Assembly (NCBI GenBank): GCA_003426165.1 | Contig: QUAH01000001.1 | Location: 1 to 64,000 of the forward strand | Direction of reading: 5' to 3' | From: Candidatus Saccharicenans subterraneus | GTDB taxonomy: Bacteria; Acidobacteriota; Aminicenantia; Aminicenantales; Saccharicenantaceae | DNA: 64,000 bases | In this document: in pieces, positions 9,104-18,293 of the stretch | Layout of the letters: the number at the start of each line of letters is the position of its first letter | Numbering within the stretch: the stretch's first letter is position 1 | Made by a program: the position numbers and the translations under genes | The notes under the pieces: generated by a model | What the model was told of the DNA's origin: nothing | The model's input: the letters and a program-made list of their open reading frames with translations, nothing else | The model's database searches: none

Positions 9104-9173
9104 CATGGCCCCGGCTGGTCTAAAAAGTCGCCTTATTTGGGCAAACGGCTGGACAAAGATAAAGATACGGTAG
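9039..9173 (+). CDS. Possible 44-residue ORF made of the repeat block
   Basis: ATG at 9039 to TAG at 9171. Because the repeat period is 45 bp, it encodes two 15-residue units starting M-N-x-x-S-Y-I; a third unit upstream is in frame but separated by a stop. A perfect Shine-Dalgarno (AGGAGGT, 9060-9066) lies inside it and precedes another ATG (9070) of only five codons. Most likely not a real protein, but recorded because the periodicity preserves frame. Confidence 0.15.
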   Translation: MNTHSYIRRSNAYKYMNGCSYIMAPAGLKSRLIWANGWTKIKIR

Positions 9174-9188
9174 GGCCCCGGCCTTGGT

Positions 9189-9590
9189 TCAGCCCTGCTG
9201 CTTGACTCCCGGGACTTCTTGAGGAGTGGCGGAAACTTCGCTCGTCTGGCAGCTGGCTTCCAGGTAGGCGCCCTCTTCCACCACCAGGCGCGGCGTAATC
9301 AGCGAGCCGTAGACCCGGCCCCGGTTATGCACCTCAATTCTTTCCCGGGCCTGGAGATTCCCCCTAATTTCCCCGTTTATGATGAGCTGGCCGACTTTAA
9401 CGTCGGCTTCAACTTTCCCTTTTTCGCCGATAATCAACATGGCGTCGGAAAAGATCTTACCCTGGAAATAACCTTCTATCCGGAAAGAGCCCTTGAAATT
9501 TAATTCACCCTTAAGTTCGGTGCCGTGATCAATCAGACCGGCCAGGCGGGATTCTTCCACGATTTCTCTCCCTTTTTCTTTCTCTTTCAT
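9189..9590 (-). CDS. bacM: Bactofilin (cytoskeletal polymer)
   Basis: A 133-residue protein with one bactofilin (DUF583) beta-helix domain covering about residues 14-120, between charged or polar tails, as usual. Repeating short beta strands with conserved glycines are visible (for example IEGYFQGKIFSDAMLIIGEKG). Bactofilins form nucleotide-free filaments at the inner membrane. Its ATG overlaps the parB stop by 4 bp (ATGA), so it is translationally coupled to parB. In Myxococcus, bactofilins scaffold ParAB and chromosome ends; a similar role here is inference from gene order. Confidence 0.9.
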   Translation of the reverse strand: MKEKEKGREIVEESRLAGLIDHGTELKGELNFKGSFRIEGYFQGKIFSDAMLIIGEKGKVEADVKVGQLIINGEIRGNLQARERIEVHNRGRVYGSLITPRLVVEEGAYLEASCQTSEVSATPQEVPGVKQQG

Positions 9591-10435
9591 TTTTTCGCTC
9601 CTTTTATCTTATCATAAATGCGGTTGAGGTCGTCCAGGGAAAAATAAAATATCCTGATGGCCCCTTTGTTGCGGTTGCCGGAGATGGTCACCTTGGTCCC
9701 GAGAAACCTGACCAGCTCTTCCTCCACCGCTCTCAGGTCAGGGTCTTCCAGGCTCTTCTGGGCCCGGGGTGGCTTTTCCCGGTATCTCTGAACTAGCTTT
9801 TCTGTTTCTCTGACCGATAGCTGTTTTTCGACTACCTGGCGGGCTGCCTGCAGTTGCAGCTCGGCTTCTTCCAGGGCCAGGATGGCCCGGGCCTGCCCCA
9901 TGGAGAGCTTCCCTTCCAGTATGTAATTTTTTACTTCCTCGGGAAGCTTCAACAACCTCAGGTAGTTGGCCACCGAAGCCCGGTCCTTGCCAACCCTGTC
10001 AGCAATTTCCTGCTGGGTTAACCCGAGCTCCGAGCTTAACAGCTGAAAAGCCTGGGCAATTTCCAGCGGATTCAGGTCTTCCCGGTGAATGTTTTCTATC
10101 AGCTGAATCTCAAGCTGCTTATCCCTGGTGAGATTTCTGATGATCACCGGGAGGGAGCGCAGGCCAGCCTTGCGGGCAGCCCGCCATCTTCTCTCCCCGA
10201 CCACGATGCGGTAATGGTCTTCCTCTGGCACCACCAGGACCGGTTGTATTATTCCGGTTTCCCTGATGGAGCGAGCCAGCTCCTCGATAGACTGGTCGTC
10301 AAAAATGGTCCGCGGCTGCTGAGGGTTCGGCTGAACCTTGTCTATTTCCACCTCAGCATAACGGTCTTCTTTAAGGATTCCAAATTCTTCTGGAATAAAG
10401 GCCCCCAGTCCCTTTCCCAGTGCTTTCTTGGTCAT
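9587..10435 (-). CDS. parB: Chromosome-partitioning protein ParB
   Basis: A 282-residue CTP-dependent DNA clamp. The N-terminus ([14 protein letters not shown]) is the usual ParA-stimulating region. The CTP-binding and ParB core follows ([12 protein letters not shown], then [13 protein letters not shown]), then a helix-turn-helix ([24 protein letters not shown]) and a C-terminal dimerisation region. It would load at the parS site at 11198-11213. It overlaps parA by 4 bp (ATGA) and bactofilin by 4 bp. Confidence 0.95.
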   Translation of the reverse strand: MTKKALGKGLGAFIPEEFGILKEDRYAEVEIDKVQPNPQQPRTIFDDQSIEELARSIRETGIIQPVLVVPEEDHYRIVVGERRWRAARKAGLRSLPVIIRNLTRDKQLEIQLIENIHREDLNPLEIAQAFQLLSSELGLTQQEIADRVGKDRASVANYLRLLKLPEEVKNYILEGKLSMGQARAILALEEAELQLQAARQVVEKQLSVRETEKLVQRYREKPPRAQKSLEDPDLRAVEEELVRFLGTKVTISGNRNKGAIRIFYFSLDDLNRIYDKIKGAKK

Positions 10436-11187
10436 TTCTTCATCAACTCCTCTGCCAGATTCATATAGGCTTCGGCCCCCTTTGATTTCGGGTCATAGAT
10501 GACCACCGGTTTCCCGAAGCTGGGAGCCTCAGCCAGCCTGATGCTCCTCGGGATTATGGTGTTGAGGAGCACCCCTCGCAAAGAATTCTTTATTTCGTCG
10601 GCCACCTGCCTGGCCAGATTGGTCCTCTCGTCAAACATGGTCAGGAGAATGCCTTCTATGTATAGCTGCGGGTTGAAATAGGTCCGGACCATGTCCAGGG
10701 TATGGAACAGGTCTGGAATTCCTTCCATACAGAAAAACTCGGCTTGAACCGGAATAAGAATAGAATCGGCCGCCGACAGGGCATTAATGGTCAGAAAACC
10801 CAGCGAAGGCGGGCAATCTATCAGGATAAAATTAAACAGTTTCCTGGCTTCCTGGAGAGCTATTTTCAGCCGTTTTTCCCGGCCTTCTATCTGGTAAAGC
10901 TCGGCTTCCGCCCCGCTCAGCTCGGGTGAACAACCGCACAGGAAAAGATTATCCAGCGCCGTCTTTGCCAGGCATTGCATGACGTCCTGCCCGTTGAGCA
11001 GGGCCTGGTAAATCCCTTTGCCTTTTTCTTTGGGGTGGCCCAGACCAACGGTGGCCATGCCCTGTGGGTCAAGGTCGACGATGAGAACCCGCAGGTTCTT
11101 CAGGGCCAGGGAGGCCCCTAGATTGATGGTGGTGGTGGTCTTGCCCACACCGCCTTTTTGATTGGCTACGGCAATAATCTTATTCAT
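10432..11187 (-). CDS. parA: Chromosome-partitioning ATPase ParA (Soj)
   Basis: A 251-residue deviant Walker A ATPase ([11 protein letters not shown]; the signature lysine is present) with [10 protein letters not shown] as Walker B. It drives ParB-parS segregation. The chosen ATG at 11187 places the Walker motif at residue 10, as in other Soj proteins. A longer frame to 11247 would translate the parS site (MFHVEH) and is a common misannotation. The ATG overlaps the mnmG stop by 8 bases and no strong Shine-Dalgarno is visible, so translation is probably coupled to mnmG. Confidence 0.95.
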   Translation of the reverse strand: MNKIIAVANQKGGVGKTTTTINLGASLALKNLRVLIVDLDPQGMATVGLGHPKEKGKGIYQALLNGQDVMQCLAKTALDNLFLCGCSPELSGAEAELYQIEGREKRLKIALQEARKLFNFILIDCPPSLGFLTINALSAADSILIPVQAEFFCMEGIPDLFHTLDMVRTYFNPQLYIEGILLTMFDERTNLARQVADEIKNSLRGVLLNTIIPRSIRLAEAPSFGKPVVIYDPKSKGAEAYMNLAEELMKK

Positions 11188-13063
11188 CTGGCTCGCATGT
11201 TCCACGTGGAACATTATTCCCGAGGCCCTTTTTCCTGATGACCTCAAGATATAGATAAATATTATAGACAGCCGCCGGCGTAATTCCAGAGATTTTTTTA
11301 ATCTGCCCGATGTTTTCTGGCCTGTTTTTTTCCAGTTTTTCCACCTGTTCCCTGGTCAGGCCCGGGATTTCCCGGTAATTTAAATCCCTGGGAACGGGCA
11401 AATTATCAAGCCTCATTATCCTGGCGACCTCTTTTTCCTGCTTTCTCAAGTAGCCTTCATACTTAATTTCGGACTCAATAAACCTAATTTCTTCAGGGTT
11501 GAGATCGAACGGAACCGCCATTCTCTCTATTAGCATTTTCCAGCTTATGCCCGGTTTTCTCAGGTAATTGACGGCCAGAATAGCCTCTCCTTTCTCATCT
11601 TTGACCTTTTCACGGCATAATAAGTCTATTACCTTTTTTATTTTCTCTTGTTTTTCCAGGAAATTCCGGTAATCCTGTTCGCTGACCAGGCCCAGTTTGA
11701 AACCATAGGGCAAAAGCCTCCGGTCGGCATTATCTATCCTTAAATTGAGTCGATATTCAGCCCGGGAAGTAAAAAGCCGGTAAGGCTCATCCACCCCGAG
11801 CGAAATCAGGTCATCTATCAGCACCCCTATATAAGCTTCGTGTCTGCCCAGGATAAAAGGTTCTTTCCCCCTGAGATTCAGGACGGCGTTCACCCCGGCC
11901 ACCAGACCCTGGGCTGCCGCTTCCTCATACCCCGAGGTCCCGTTTATCTGCCCGGCCAGGAATAAGTTCTTAAACCTCCTGGTTTCCAGGGTAGGCTTCA
12001 GCTCGGCCGGAGAAACCGCGTCGTACTCGATGCCATAAGCCGGCCTCAGGATCCTGGCCTCATCCAGCCCGGGGATGCTCTGCAATATTTCCTTCTGGAC
12101 TTCATAGGGCAGGCTGGACGACAGGCCGTTTACATAAATTTCGGAAGTGTTCAGGCCCTCCGGCTCCAGGAAAAACTGGTGGCGCGGATGGTGCGGGAAT
12201 TTCACCACCTTGTCTTCAATGGAAGGACAGTACCTGGGGCCAATCCCCTTAATCTTACCGCTGTAAAGGGGAGATTTATCCAGGTTCTTCCTGATTACCT
12301 GGTGGGTTTTCTCGTTGGTGTACCCCACATAACAGACGACCAGATTCTTGAGTGGCCTGGTAGTCCTCAGGGAGAAAGGCACCGGGTCGTCGTCCCCGGG
12401 TTGCGGCCTGAATTTGTCCCAGTCTATGCTGTTCCTGTCAAGGCGCATCGGGGTACCGGTCTTAAGCCTCAGGACCTTAAAGCCGCACTCTCTCAAAGAA
12501 TGGGCCAGCTCAGTTGCCGGGGGTTCGTTGGCCCGGCCAGCCGGGTAGCTGTTCAGCCCAATATGAATTAGCCCGTTGAGGAAAGTCCCCGGGGTCAGAA
12601 TTACCGCCTCGGCTTTTATTTTCGTTCCGTCCTGGCAGATAACGCCTGTTATCCTGTCCCCATCAAATATCAACCGGGTTACCACGGCCTGGAGCAGCCT
12701 GAGGTTCCTGGTTTCTTCCAGCCATTTCTTCATGGTCAGGCGGTAGGCAGCCTTGTCGCACTGGGCCCGCGGGCCCTGGACCGCTCCGCCCCGGCTCCTG
12801 TTCAGGAGGCGGAAATGAATCCCGGTTTCATCGGCCAGGAGGCCCATCAGGCCACCCAGGGCATCAATTTCCCTGACCAGGTGCCCCTTGGCCAGACCGC
12901 CGATGGCCGGGTTGCAGGACATCTGGGCGATGGTTTCCAGGTTGATGGTTATAAGGCAGGTTAAGGCTCCCATCCGGGCCGCGGCCGCAGCCGCTTCGCA
13001 GCCGGCATGTCCGGCCCCGACGACCACCACCTCGTATTCTTCGGCAAATCTTTCCTGGCTCAT
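11180..13063 (-). CDS. mnmG: tRNA uridine-5-carboxymethylaminomethyl modification enzyme MnmG (GidA)
   Basis: A 627-residue FAD protein that, with MnmE, installs the carboxymethylaminomethyl group on U34 of tRNAs. The N-terminal FAD motif is [34 protein letters not shown] and the two conserved cysteine regions are present, and the C-terminal helical domain is complete. The start ATG overlaps the mnmE stop (ATGA), coupling the two subunits of one complex. Its last codons contain parS. Confidence 0.96.
   Translation of the reverse strand: MSQERFAEEYEVVVVGAGHAGCEAAAAAARMGALTCLITINLETIAQMSCNPAIGGLAKGHLVREIDALGGLMGLLADETGIHFRLLNRSRGGAVQGPRAQCDKAAYRLTMKKWLEETRNLRLLQAVVTRLIFDGDRITGVICQDGTKIKAEAVILTPGTFLNGLIHIGLNSYPAGRANEPPATELAHSLRECGFKVLRLKTGTPMRLDRNSIDWDKFRPQPGDDDPVPFSLRTTRPLKNLVVCYVGYTNEKTHQVIRKNLDKSPLYSGKIKGIGPRYCPSIEDKVVKFPHHPRHQFFLEPEGLNTSEIYVNGLSSSLPYEVQKEILQSIPGLDEARILRPAYGIEYDAVSPAELKPTLETRRFKNLFLAGQINGTSGYEEAAAQGLVAGVNAVLNLRGKEPFILGRHEAYIGVLIDDLISLGVDEPYRLFTSRAEYRLNLRIDNADRRLLPYGFKLGLVSEQDYRNFLEKQEKIKKVIDLLCREKVKDEKGEAILAVNYLRKPGISWKMLIERMAVPFDLNPEEIRFIESEIKYEGYLRKQEKEVARIMRLDNLPVPRDLNYREIPGLTREQVEKLEKNRPENIGQIKKISGITPAAVYNIYLYLEVIRKKGLGNNVPRGTCEPDE
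11198..11213. promoter_or_regulatory. parS centromere site
   Basis: TGTTCCACGTGGAACA, a perfect 16-bp palindrome matching the bacterial parS consensus. It lies inside the last codons of mnmG, where it encodes NVPRGTC, and 11 bases before the parA start. I found no second copy in the window. Confidence 0.93.
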
Positions 13064-14436
13064 TTTCCTATGCAGAACCGGCTGAAAATCTGGTCCAGCA
13101 CTTCCTGGCTCTTTATTTCCCCTGTTAACTGCCCGATGGCCGGAAGAGCTTCCCTGATAGCCTCGGCCACCAGTTCTTCCCCGGCGCCGTCCTCCAGCAT
13201 CTTCAAGCCGTTTTCAAGGCTGCCCTTAATACTGTCAACCAGGACTTTCTGGCGCTGGTGGAGGAGGATTTCTTCCTGCTTTTCCAACCGGGGGGCAAAG
13301 GTGTCGAGCATCATTTTTCTGAGCCGGTCCAGGTTCTTCCCGGTCAGGGCCGAGACTTCAATCCAGTCCACCCCGGGGCAGGAATCAAGAATTTTTTTCC
13401 GGTTGATAACCTGCTTCAGGTCTGATTTGTTAAAAACCAGCAACTTTTTCTTGTCATTGAACCTCTCTAGGAGCTCAAAATCTTCCGGGCTTTCTTCCCT
13501 GGAAGCATCCAGAACCACCAGCAGCCCGTCGGCCTTTTCAGCCAGTCTTTGCCCCCTGATAATGCCTTCTTCCTCCACCGGGTGGCTGGCCTGGCCGAAC
13601 CCGGCCATGTCCACCAGCTTGATCAGCACGCCGTCAACCTGGATATTTTCCCTGATAAAGTCCCGGGTGGTTCCGGGGTAGGGGGTGACGATGGCCCTTT
13701 CTTCTTCCAGCAGGGCATTAAACAGGGTGGATTTGCCGACGTTGGTCTTTCCAAGGATGGCCACGGTCAGGCCTTCCAGCAGGGCCCGGCCTTGCTCGTA
13801 ACTCCCGGCCAGACGGCCGAGCTCGCCGATTAATTCCCGGAGAACCTGCCCAACCTGCCCGGGATTTATTTCTATCTCTTCATCCGGAAACTCCAGTCTG
13901 GTTTCCACCAGGGTCAGCAGCTCGACGATTTTTTCCCTGACCCCGGCGATTTTCCTGGACAGGCTACCTTCCATCTGCTTGAAAGAAATTCGAGCCTGGT
14001 CCAGGGAACAGGCCCGGATCAGGTCGTTGATGGCTTCAGCCTGGATGATATCTATCCGGCCGTTGAGGTAGGCCCGAAAGGTGAATTCGCCGGGATGGGC
14101 CAGCCTGGCCCCGGCCCTTATCCCCAGCCGGACAGCTTCATTCAGTAAAATAGGGGAGCCATGAAGATGAATTTCAACTACCTCTTCGCGGGTATACGAA
14201 TGGGGCGCGGGGAAATAGCAGAGATAACCGGCATCCAGGGTTTCCCGCGACTCCTGGTCCAGAAGATACCCGAAGCACATCTTCTGTGGGATGACGGCCG
14301 GTTCCGGCTCTTTGATAGAAAATATTTTTCTGGAAATGGCCAGGGCCTCCGGACCGCTCAGCCTGACGATGCCGATGCCCCCGTGTCCGGCCGGCGTGGA
14401 AACGGCAATGATGGTATCTTCCAGGGTCTGGTTCAT
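13060..14436 (-). CDS. mnmE: tRNA modification GTPase MnmE (TrmE)
   Basis: 458 residues. An N-terminal formyl-THF-binding domain is followed by a helical domain and an inserted G domain (GKTNVGKST as P-loop, DMAGFG as G3, NKSD as G4). The C-terminus ends in the invariant CIGK. It acts with MnmG on tRNA wobble uridine. Length and motifs are standard. It is the first gene of mnmE-mnmG-parA-parB-bactofilin. A promoter lies so close to the ATG that the message should be leaderless. Confidence 0.96.
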   Translation of the reverse strand: MNQTLEDTIIAVSTPAGHGGIGIVRLSGPEALAISRKIFSIKEPEPAVIPQKMCFGYLLDQESRETLDAGYLCYFPAPHSYTREEVVEIHLHGSPILLNEAVRLGIRAGARLAHPGEFTFRAYLNGRIDIIQAEAINDLIRACSLDQARISFKQMEGSLSRKIAGVREKIVELLTLVETRLEFPDEEIEINPGQVGQVLRELIGELGRLAGSYEQGRALLEGLTVAILGKTNVGKSTLFNALLEEERAIVTPYPGTTRDFIRENIQVDGVLIKLVDMAGFGQASHPVEEEGIIRGQRLAEKADGLLVVLDASREESPEDFELLERFNDKKKLLVFNKSDLKQVINRKKILDSCPGVDWIEVSALTGKNLDRLRKMMLDTFAPRLEKQEEILLHQRQKVLVDSIKGSLENGLKMLEDGAGEELVAEAIREALPAIGQLTGEIKSQEVLDQIFSRFCIGK

Positions 14437-14442
14437 ATTACA

Positions 14443-14471
14443 ATTTTAATCGCAGAGATGGAGTTAGTAAA
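14443..14471 (-). promoter_or_regulatory. Promoter of mnmE operon, predicted leaderless
   Basis: On the minus strand: TTTACT (14471-14466), a 17-base spacer and TAAAAT (14448-14443). The -10 box ends 6 bases before the mnmE ATG, so initiation is expected at or next to the ATG. No Shine-Dalgarno is visible. Confidence 0.55.
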
Positions 14472-14495
14472 CCGGAATGAGACCCCGGGTTGTGC

Positions 14496-15173
14496 TCACT
14501 CCTGTTCGATCTTTTTTTTCTGGCTGTCGTCGGCCACGGGATAGACCCTTACTTTTTTCAGGAAACCTTCGCCCAGGCTTTCGGTGGTCAGCCCGGGAAT
14601 CTGGTTGACCGCAATGTGGATGATGCGTCTTTCGTAAGGATTCATGAAATCGAGAATCTCTTCCTGGCCGGTTTCCTTGACCTTGCGGGCCACTTCCTGG
14701 GCATACTCCTTGAGCTGCTTCTCCTTCCGACGCCGGAAGAACTCGCAGTCGACCTGAACCTTCTGGTTGGAAATCTTGTTCAGCACGTGCTGGATGGCCA
14801 GCAGCAGGGCTCCGTCATTCTTGAGCAGAAGCTTGCGGTCCTCCCCGTCAAAGACCACATAAATCATCTGGTCTCGCTTCTTTACCTGGTAGGTGAGTCC
14901 CAGCGGGAAAACCTTCATCAGGTTCCTGAGAAAAACCTCCACCGCTCCGGAATCATCGTCGTTCTTGAGCCAGGCCCTGATGACTATTTCCTTGTTCTTC
15001 AGACCGAACAGCTTGGTCTTTTCGGTGACGATTTCATAATTGAACCGGTCGCGGGGGACCTTCATCACATGCTCGGCCAGACTCAGGGCATCTTCCAGGC
15101 TTCTGCCCTTAAATTCTTGTTTTTCAACAACTTGACTGTGGTTGGGCTGATTATTTCTTTCTTCTTTTTCCAT
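14496..15173 (-). CDS. khpB: Jag/KhpB-family RNA-binding protein (KH-R3H)
   Basis: A 225-residue cytoplasmic protein. An N-terminal Jag_N-like segment (FKGRSLEDALSLAEHVM) is followed by a KH domain region (about 85-160) and a C-terminal R3H-like part containing MNPYERRIIHIAV. The family binds RNA, usually with KhpA, and is typically encoded next to yidC. It overlaps the 3' end of yidC by 23 bases. Confidence 0.88.
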   Translation of the reverse strand: MEKEERNNQPNHSQVVEKQEFKGRSLEDALSLAEHVMKVPRDRFNYEIVTEKTKLFGLKNKEIVIRAWLKNDDDSGAVEVFLRNLMKVFPLGLTYQVKKRDQMIYVVFDGEDRKLLLKNDGALLLAIQHVLNKISNQKVQVDCEFFRRRKEKQLKEYAQEVARKVKETGQEEILDFMNPYERRIIHIAVNQIPGLTTESLGEGFLKKVRVYPVADDSQKKKIEQE

Positions 15174-16854
15174 CGGACTCCCTCTTGCGAGCCATCATCC
15201 GGTTCATGATGGCCTGCTGAGCTATTTGCAGAACATTGTTGGTCAACCAGTACAGTACCAGCCCGGCCTGAAAATTCATGAAGAAAATGGTGAAGATAAA
15301 GGGCATCAGCAGCATCATCTTCTGCTGGGCCGGGTCGGCGGTGGAAGGTGTCATCTTCTGGGAGATGAACTGGGTAACACCCATCAAGATCGGCGTCACG
15401 TAATAAGGGTCTTTCACCGACAGGTCCTTTATCCAGAAGACAAACGGGCTGTGGCGGAATTCCACCGCCACCACCAGCATCCGGAAGAAACCCCAGAAAA
15501 CCGGTATCTGTATCAGGAGGGGCAGGCAGCCGCCGGCCGGGTTGATGCCGTGTTCCTTGTAAAGGCGCATCAGTTCCTCGTTCATCTGCCGCCGCTGCTC
15601 CATGTCCTGCTTGGCCCGCTTGTACTTGGCCCGCAGGGCCTTAATCTTGGGCTGGATTTCAGCCATCCTGGCCATGGATTTGGTCGAGCTGTAGGTCAGC
15701 GGGAAGAAAATTATTTTAATGATCAGGGTCATGATGATGATGGCCAGTCCCCAGTTTCCGACCTGGTCATGAAAATACTTGGTGGCCACCAGCAGCAACT
15801 CGGCAATGCCGCCGAAGAAACCGAAATTAACAATTTTCTTGGCCTGATGACCGTAGGCTTTCAGGCGGTCGTAATCTTTGGGCCCGAGGAAGGCTTCCCG
15901 GGGATGGCTGACCGCCAGGTAGAAGTAGGGGATGACGGCGATTTTTCCGTCGGGCTGTTCCTCGCTCCTTTCCTTCTTGAAAACCATGGCCTGGCTCGAG
16001 GCCGGGTCCATGAGGAAGATGGCCGCGAAGTAATTTTCCTCGTAGGCAGCCCAGTCCAGGCCCGAATAGCGAACGGCCTCGTTCTCCAGGGTTATCTTTC
16101 TCTCCTGCAGACGTAAAACTTTCCGGTCGCGGTTGGTCAGGAAGGCTGCACCCCGGCTGGCGCTGAACTTCTGCTTGAGTTCCTCCGGGCTGGGAGAGCC
16201 GATGCCCGGCCCCCAGAGGATTACCGGGTCCAGTTCCTTACCGGCCACCTCCAGGCTTATTTTTATCCCGAAAGTATAGTCCTGGCCGTTAAAGCTGAAC
16301 TGCTTGCGGATTTTTACAGTATTCCCATCGGAATACTCAAATATCAGGCTGGCCGTCTCACCCGGGCCGAGCTTCAGGTGGCCGACATCAAACTTATACA
16401 GGGCCCCGTTCACCCGGTCGGCCAGCTCCTGGTCGTCGAGCTTTAAAGCCAACGGATAGACACCCAGCTGGGCCGCGCTCTCCGGGACCAGGTCCAGCGG
16501 TTCCGGACGGGGGTCTTGCCGCCCGGGTAATTTCTTGAGATGTTTCTTCAACTTCCAGCTCTTAAGCACGGCGCCGCGGTTGCTCCAGGTGGCTTCATAA
16601 AGAGGGGTGTCAACCGTGATGGTTTCTTCCTGTTCGGCCGCCACCACCTCGGCCGGGGCCGAGGCTTCCGGGGTAACCGGAGCCGATGACATTTCCCCGG
16701 GTTTTTCGGGCACCTGCCCCGGGGCTTCCTTCTCAACCGCCGCTGTCTGCTGGGGGACAGGCTGGGCCGGTTTATTGGGTTTTATGAACAGCAGCTGATA
16801 CAGAAACAGGATCAAGAACGACAGGAAAATGGCCAGGATCAGTCTTTTTTCCAT
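15151..16854 (-). CDS. yidC: Membrane protein insertase YidC
   Basis: 567 residues. An N-terminal anchor (about 5-23) precedes a Pro/Ala/Glu-rich linker and a large periplasmic beta domain (about 80-340), then the conserved insertase core with five membrane segments. The core includes NWGLAIIIMTLIIKIIFFPL and the charged cytoplasmic loop rich in Lys/Arg. The large periplasmic domain is typical of Gram-negative YidC, unlike the short Gram-positive homologues. It inserts membrane proteins with or without SecYEG. In the conserved rpmH-rnpA-yidD-yidC-khpB order. Confidence 0.95.
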   Translation of the reverse strand: MEKRLILAIFLSFLILFLYQLLFIKPNKPAQPVPQQTAAVEKEAPGQVPEKPGEMSSAPVTPEASAPAEVVAAEQEETITVDTPLYEATWSNRGAVLKSWKLKKHLKKLPGRQDPRPEPLDLVPESAAQLGVYPLALKLDDQELADRVNGALYKFDVGHLKLGPGETASLIFEYSDGNTVKIRKQFSFNGQDYTFGIKISLEVAGKELDPVILWGPGIGSPSPEELKQKFSASRGAAFLTNRDRKVLRLQERKITLENEAVRYSGLDWAAYEENYFAAIFLMDPASSQAMVFKKERSEEQPDGKIAVIPYFYLAVSHPREAFLGPKDYDRLKAYGHQAKKIVNFGFFGGIAELLLVATKYFHDQVGNWGLAIIIMTLIIKIIFFPLTYSSTKSMARMAEIQPKIKALRAKYKRAKQDMEQRRQMNEELMRLYKEHGINPAGGCLPLLIQIPVFWGFFRMLVVAVEFRHSPFVFWIKDLSVKDPYYVTPILMGVTQFISQKMTPSTADPAQQKMMLLMPFIFTIFFMNFQAGLVLYWLTNNVLQIAQQAIMNRMMARKRESDGKRRKK

Positions 16855-16863
16855 AATCTCCTC

Positions 16864-17073
16864 TTAAGGTATGGGGTCGACGCCTCCCTGATGGAAAGGA
16901 TGGCATTTCAGGAGCCTCTTGCCTCCGAGCCAGCTACCCTTCAGGAAACCGTATTTTTTTATTGCCCCGTAAGTGTACTCGGAGCAGGTAGGGTAGAAGC
17001 GGCAATTGTGGCCGAGCAGTGGCGAAATCAAAAGCTGATAAGCCCTGATCAGCCCGAGGGCAATATATTTCAT
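16864..17073 (-). CDS. yidD: Membrane protein insertion efficiency factor YidD
   Basis: A 69-residue protein with the family hallmark [17 protein letters not shown] and a second conserved region [18 protein letters not shown]. Amphipathic N-terminal helix; membrane-associated. Lies 9 bases before yidC and 27 bases after rnpA, its usual place. Confidence 0.95.
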   Translation of the reverse strand: MKYIALGLIRAYQLLISPLLGHNCRFYPTCSEYTYGAIKKYGFLKGSWLGGKRLLKCHPFHQGGVDPIP

Positions 17074-17100
17074 CCGAAGCTCCGTCTTTCTAAGCCAGGT

Positions 17101-17442
17101 TCAGGAGGCCAGTTTCTGCAGGACCGCCATGAAATCGGCGGCCAGCTCTTCCCGGTTCCGTTCGCCGGCGTCCCCCTGGGCGATAAAAATCAGGTCCAGA
17201 GGCCCGGGAAGGAAATTCTTATTTCTCCGGAAAAGCTCCCGAACAAGTCTTTTCAGTCTGTTCCGGACGGTGGCCTTTCCGATTTTCCGGCTGACCACTA
17301 CCGCCATCCTGGAATATTCCAGCCCGTTTGGCTGAAACACCAGATGGAAATACCTGCCTCTCAGCCGGCGGCCCTTCCTGTATAACTCAATAAAATCCTT
17401 TTTCCTGCGGATTCTCTCGACAGGTCTCAGTCGCTCATCCAT
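17101..17442 (-). CDS. rnpA: Ribonuclease P protein component
   Basis: A 113-residue basic protein with the RNR motif in KATVRNRLKRLVRELFRR, which binds the P RNA. It helps RNase P mature the 5' ends of tRNAs. The start ATG at 17442 shares one base with the rpmH stop (TGATG), so the two are translationally coupled; an in-frame TTG one codon upstream is less likely. Confidence 0.93.
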   Translation of the reverse strand: MDERLRPVERIRRKKDFIELYRKGRRLRGRYFHLVFQPNGLEYSRMAVVVSRKIGKATVRNRLKRLVRELFRRNKNFLPGPLDLIFIAQGDAGERNREELAADFMAVLQKLAS

Positions 17443-17576
17443 CAAACCGCGAGTTTCCGGCGACCCTTGGCCCTTCTGTTCTTAATGACTTTCCGGCCAC
17501 CCTTGGTGCTCATCCGGACCAGAAAGCCGTGTGTTTTTTTTCTTCTCCGGTTATTCGGCTGAAAAGTTCTCTTCAT
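17442..17576 (-). CDS. rpmH: 50S ribosomal protein L34
   Basis: A 44-residue, strongly basic protein translated from the minus strand. It begins [19 protein letters not shown] and continues [20 protein letters not shown], both diagnostic of bacterial L34. The stop TGA overlaps the rnpA ATG. Preceded by its own promoter. Confidence 0.97.
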   Translation of the reverse strand: MKRTFQPNNRRRKKTHGFLVRMSTKGGRKVIKNRRAKGRRKLAV

Positions 17577-17607
17577 GGTCGGCACTCTCTACCAGATTTA
17601 AGCTTGT

Positions 17608-17637
17608 ATCTTAAACGAAGACAAGCAGTTCTGTCAA
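17608..17637 (-). promoter_or_regulatory. Promoter of rpmH-rnpA-yidD-yidC-khpB
   Basis: On the minus strand: TTGACA (17637-17632), an 18-base spacer and TAAGAT (17613-17608). The leader is about 25 bases and contains GGTAGAGAG before the rpmH ATG. Confidence 0.55.
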
Positions 17638-17726
17638 GTGCTACGCCGGCCGGAATTTTGGGCACGGTACGGGTCTGGTTCTAACCTATAACGGTTCGCT
17701 TCAGGGCCCGCCCCCGGGAGGCCGGT

Positions 17727-17755
17727 TTGACTATAAAAATAGGATAGACTATAAT
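17727..17755 (+). promoter_or_regulatory. Promoter of carD, predicted nearly leaderless
   Basis: TTGACT (17727-17732), a 17-base spacer and a consensus TATAAT (17750-17755). The expected start is near 17762 and the ATG is at 17765. AGGTG lies between the -10 box and the ATG but would be mostly untranscribed. Confidence 0.7.
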
Positions 17756-17764
17756 TTAGGTGAA

Positions 17765-18283
17765 ATGCATTCGCTCAAAGTAGGTGACAAGGTAATCTAC
17801 CCGGCCCAGGGACTGGGAGTAATAGAAGATATCCAGGAGGAGACCTACAACGGGCAGCTGGTCCGAACCTTTTATATCCGCCTGGCCATCAACAATACCC
17901 TGGTGGTCATCCCCAGCAATTCCGCCGCTGAAATCGGCCTGAGAAGGCCGGTCTCCCAGAAAAACGTCAACAAGTTCTTCCAGTACCTGAGAAAATGCTC
18001 GGTTGACATCAGCACCGACTGGAAGGACCGCTACAAGGAAAATTTTGACCTGATGAAATCCGGCCAGCTGGAAGACATCGCCCAGGTCTACAAGATGCTT
18101 TTCCTGCTGAGCCAGAGCAAGCCCCTGTCCTTCCGGGAGAAAAAGATGCTGGAGAAATCGCGGGAGCTGATCATCTGCGAGCTGGCCGCCTCCTCCGGCC
18201 TGCACCCCAGCAAGATCAGCGCCAAGCTGGACCAGTGCCTGGCCGGATGCCTCAAGGACCTGAAGTCGGGTTCCGCTTCCTAA
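17765..18283 (+). CDS. carD: CarD/CdnL-family transcriptional regulator
   Basis: 172 residues. An N-terminal RNA polymerase-interacting Tudor-like domain (VGDKVIYPAQGLGVIEDI; about 1-65) is followed by a helical DNA-binding C-terminal domain. The family stabilises open promoter complexes, notably at rRNA promoters, and is essential in several phyla. The start is fixed by homology: the next Met is far inside. Likely transcribed with the downstream CNNM-type gene and smpB. Confidence 0.9.
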   Translation: MHSLKVGDKVIYPAQGLGVIEDIQEETYNGQLVRTFYIRLAINNTLVVIPSNSAAEIGLRRPVSQKNVNKFFQYLRKCSVDISTDWKDRYKENFDLMKSGQLEDIAQVYKMLFLLSQSKPLSFREKKMLEKSRELIICELAASSGLHPSKISAKLDQCLAGCLKDLKSGSAS

Positions 18284-18293
18284 GTTATCTCCG

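Noticed and set aside
11188-11247. N-terminal extension of ParA beginning upstream of parS
   Set aside because: It would translate the parS palindrome, and the Walker motif sits at the family position only from 11187.
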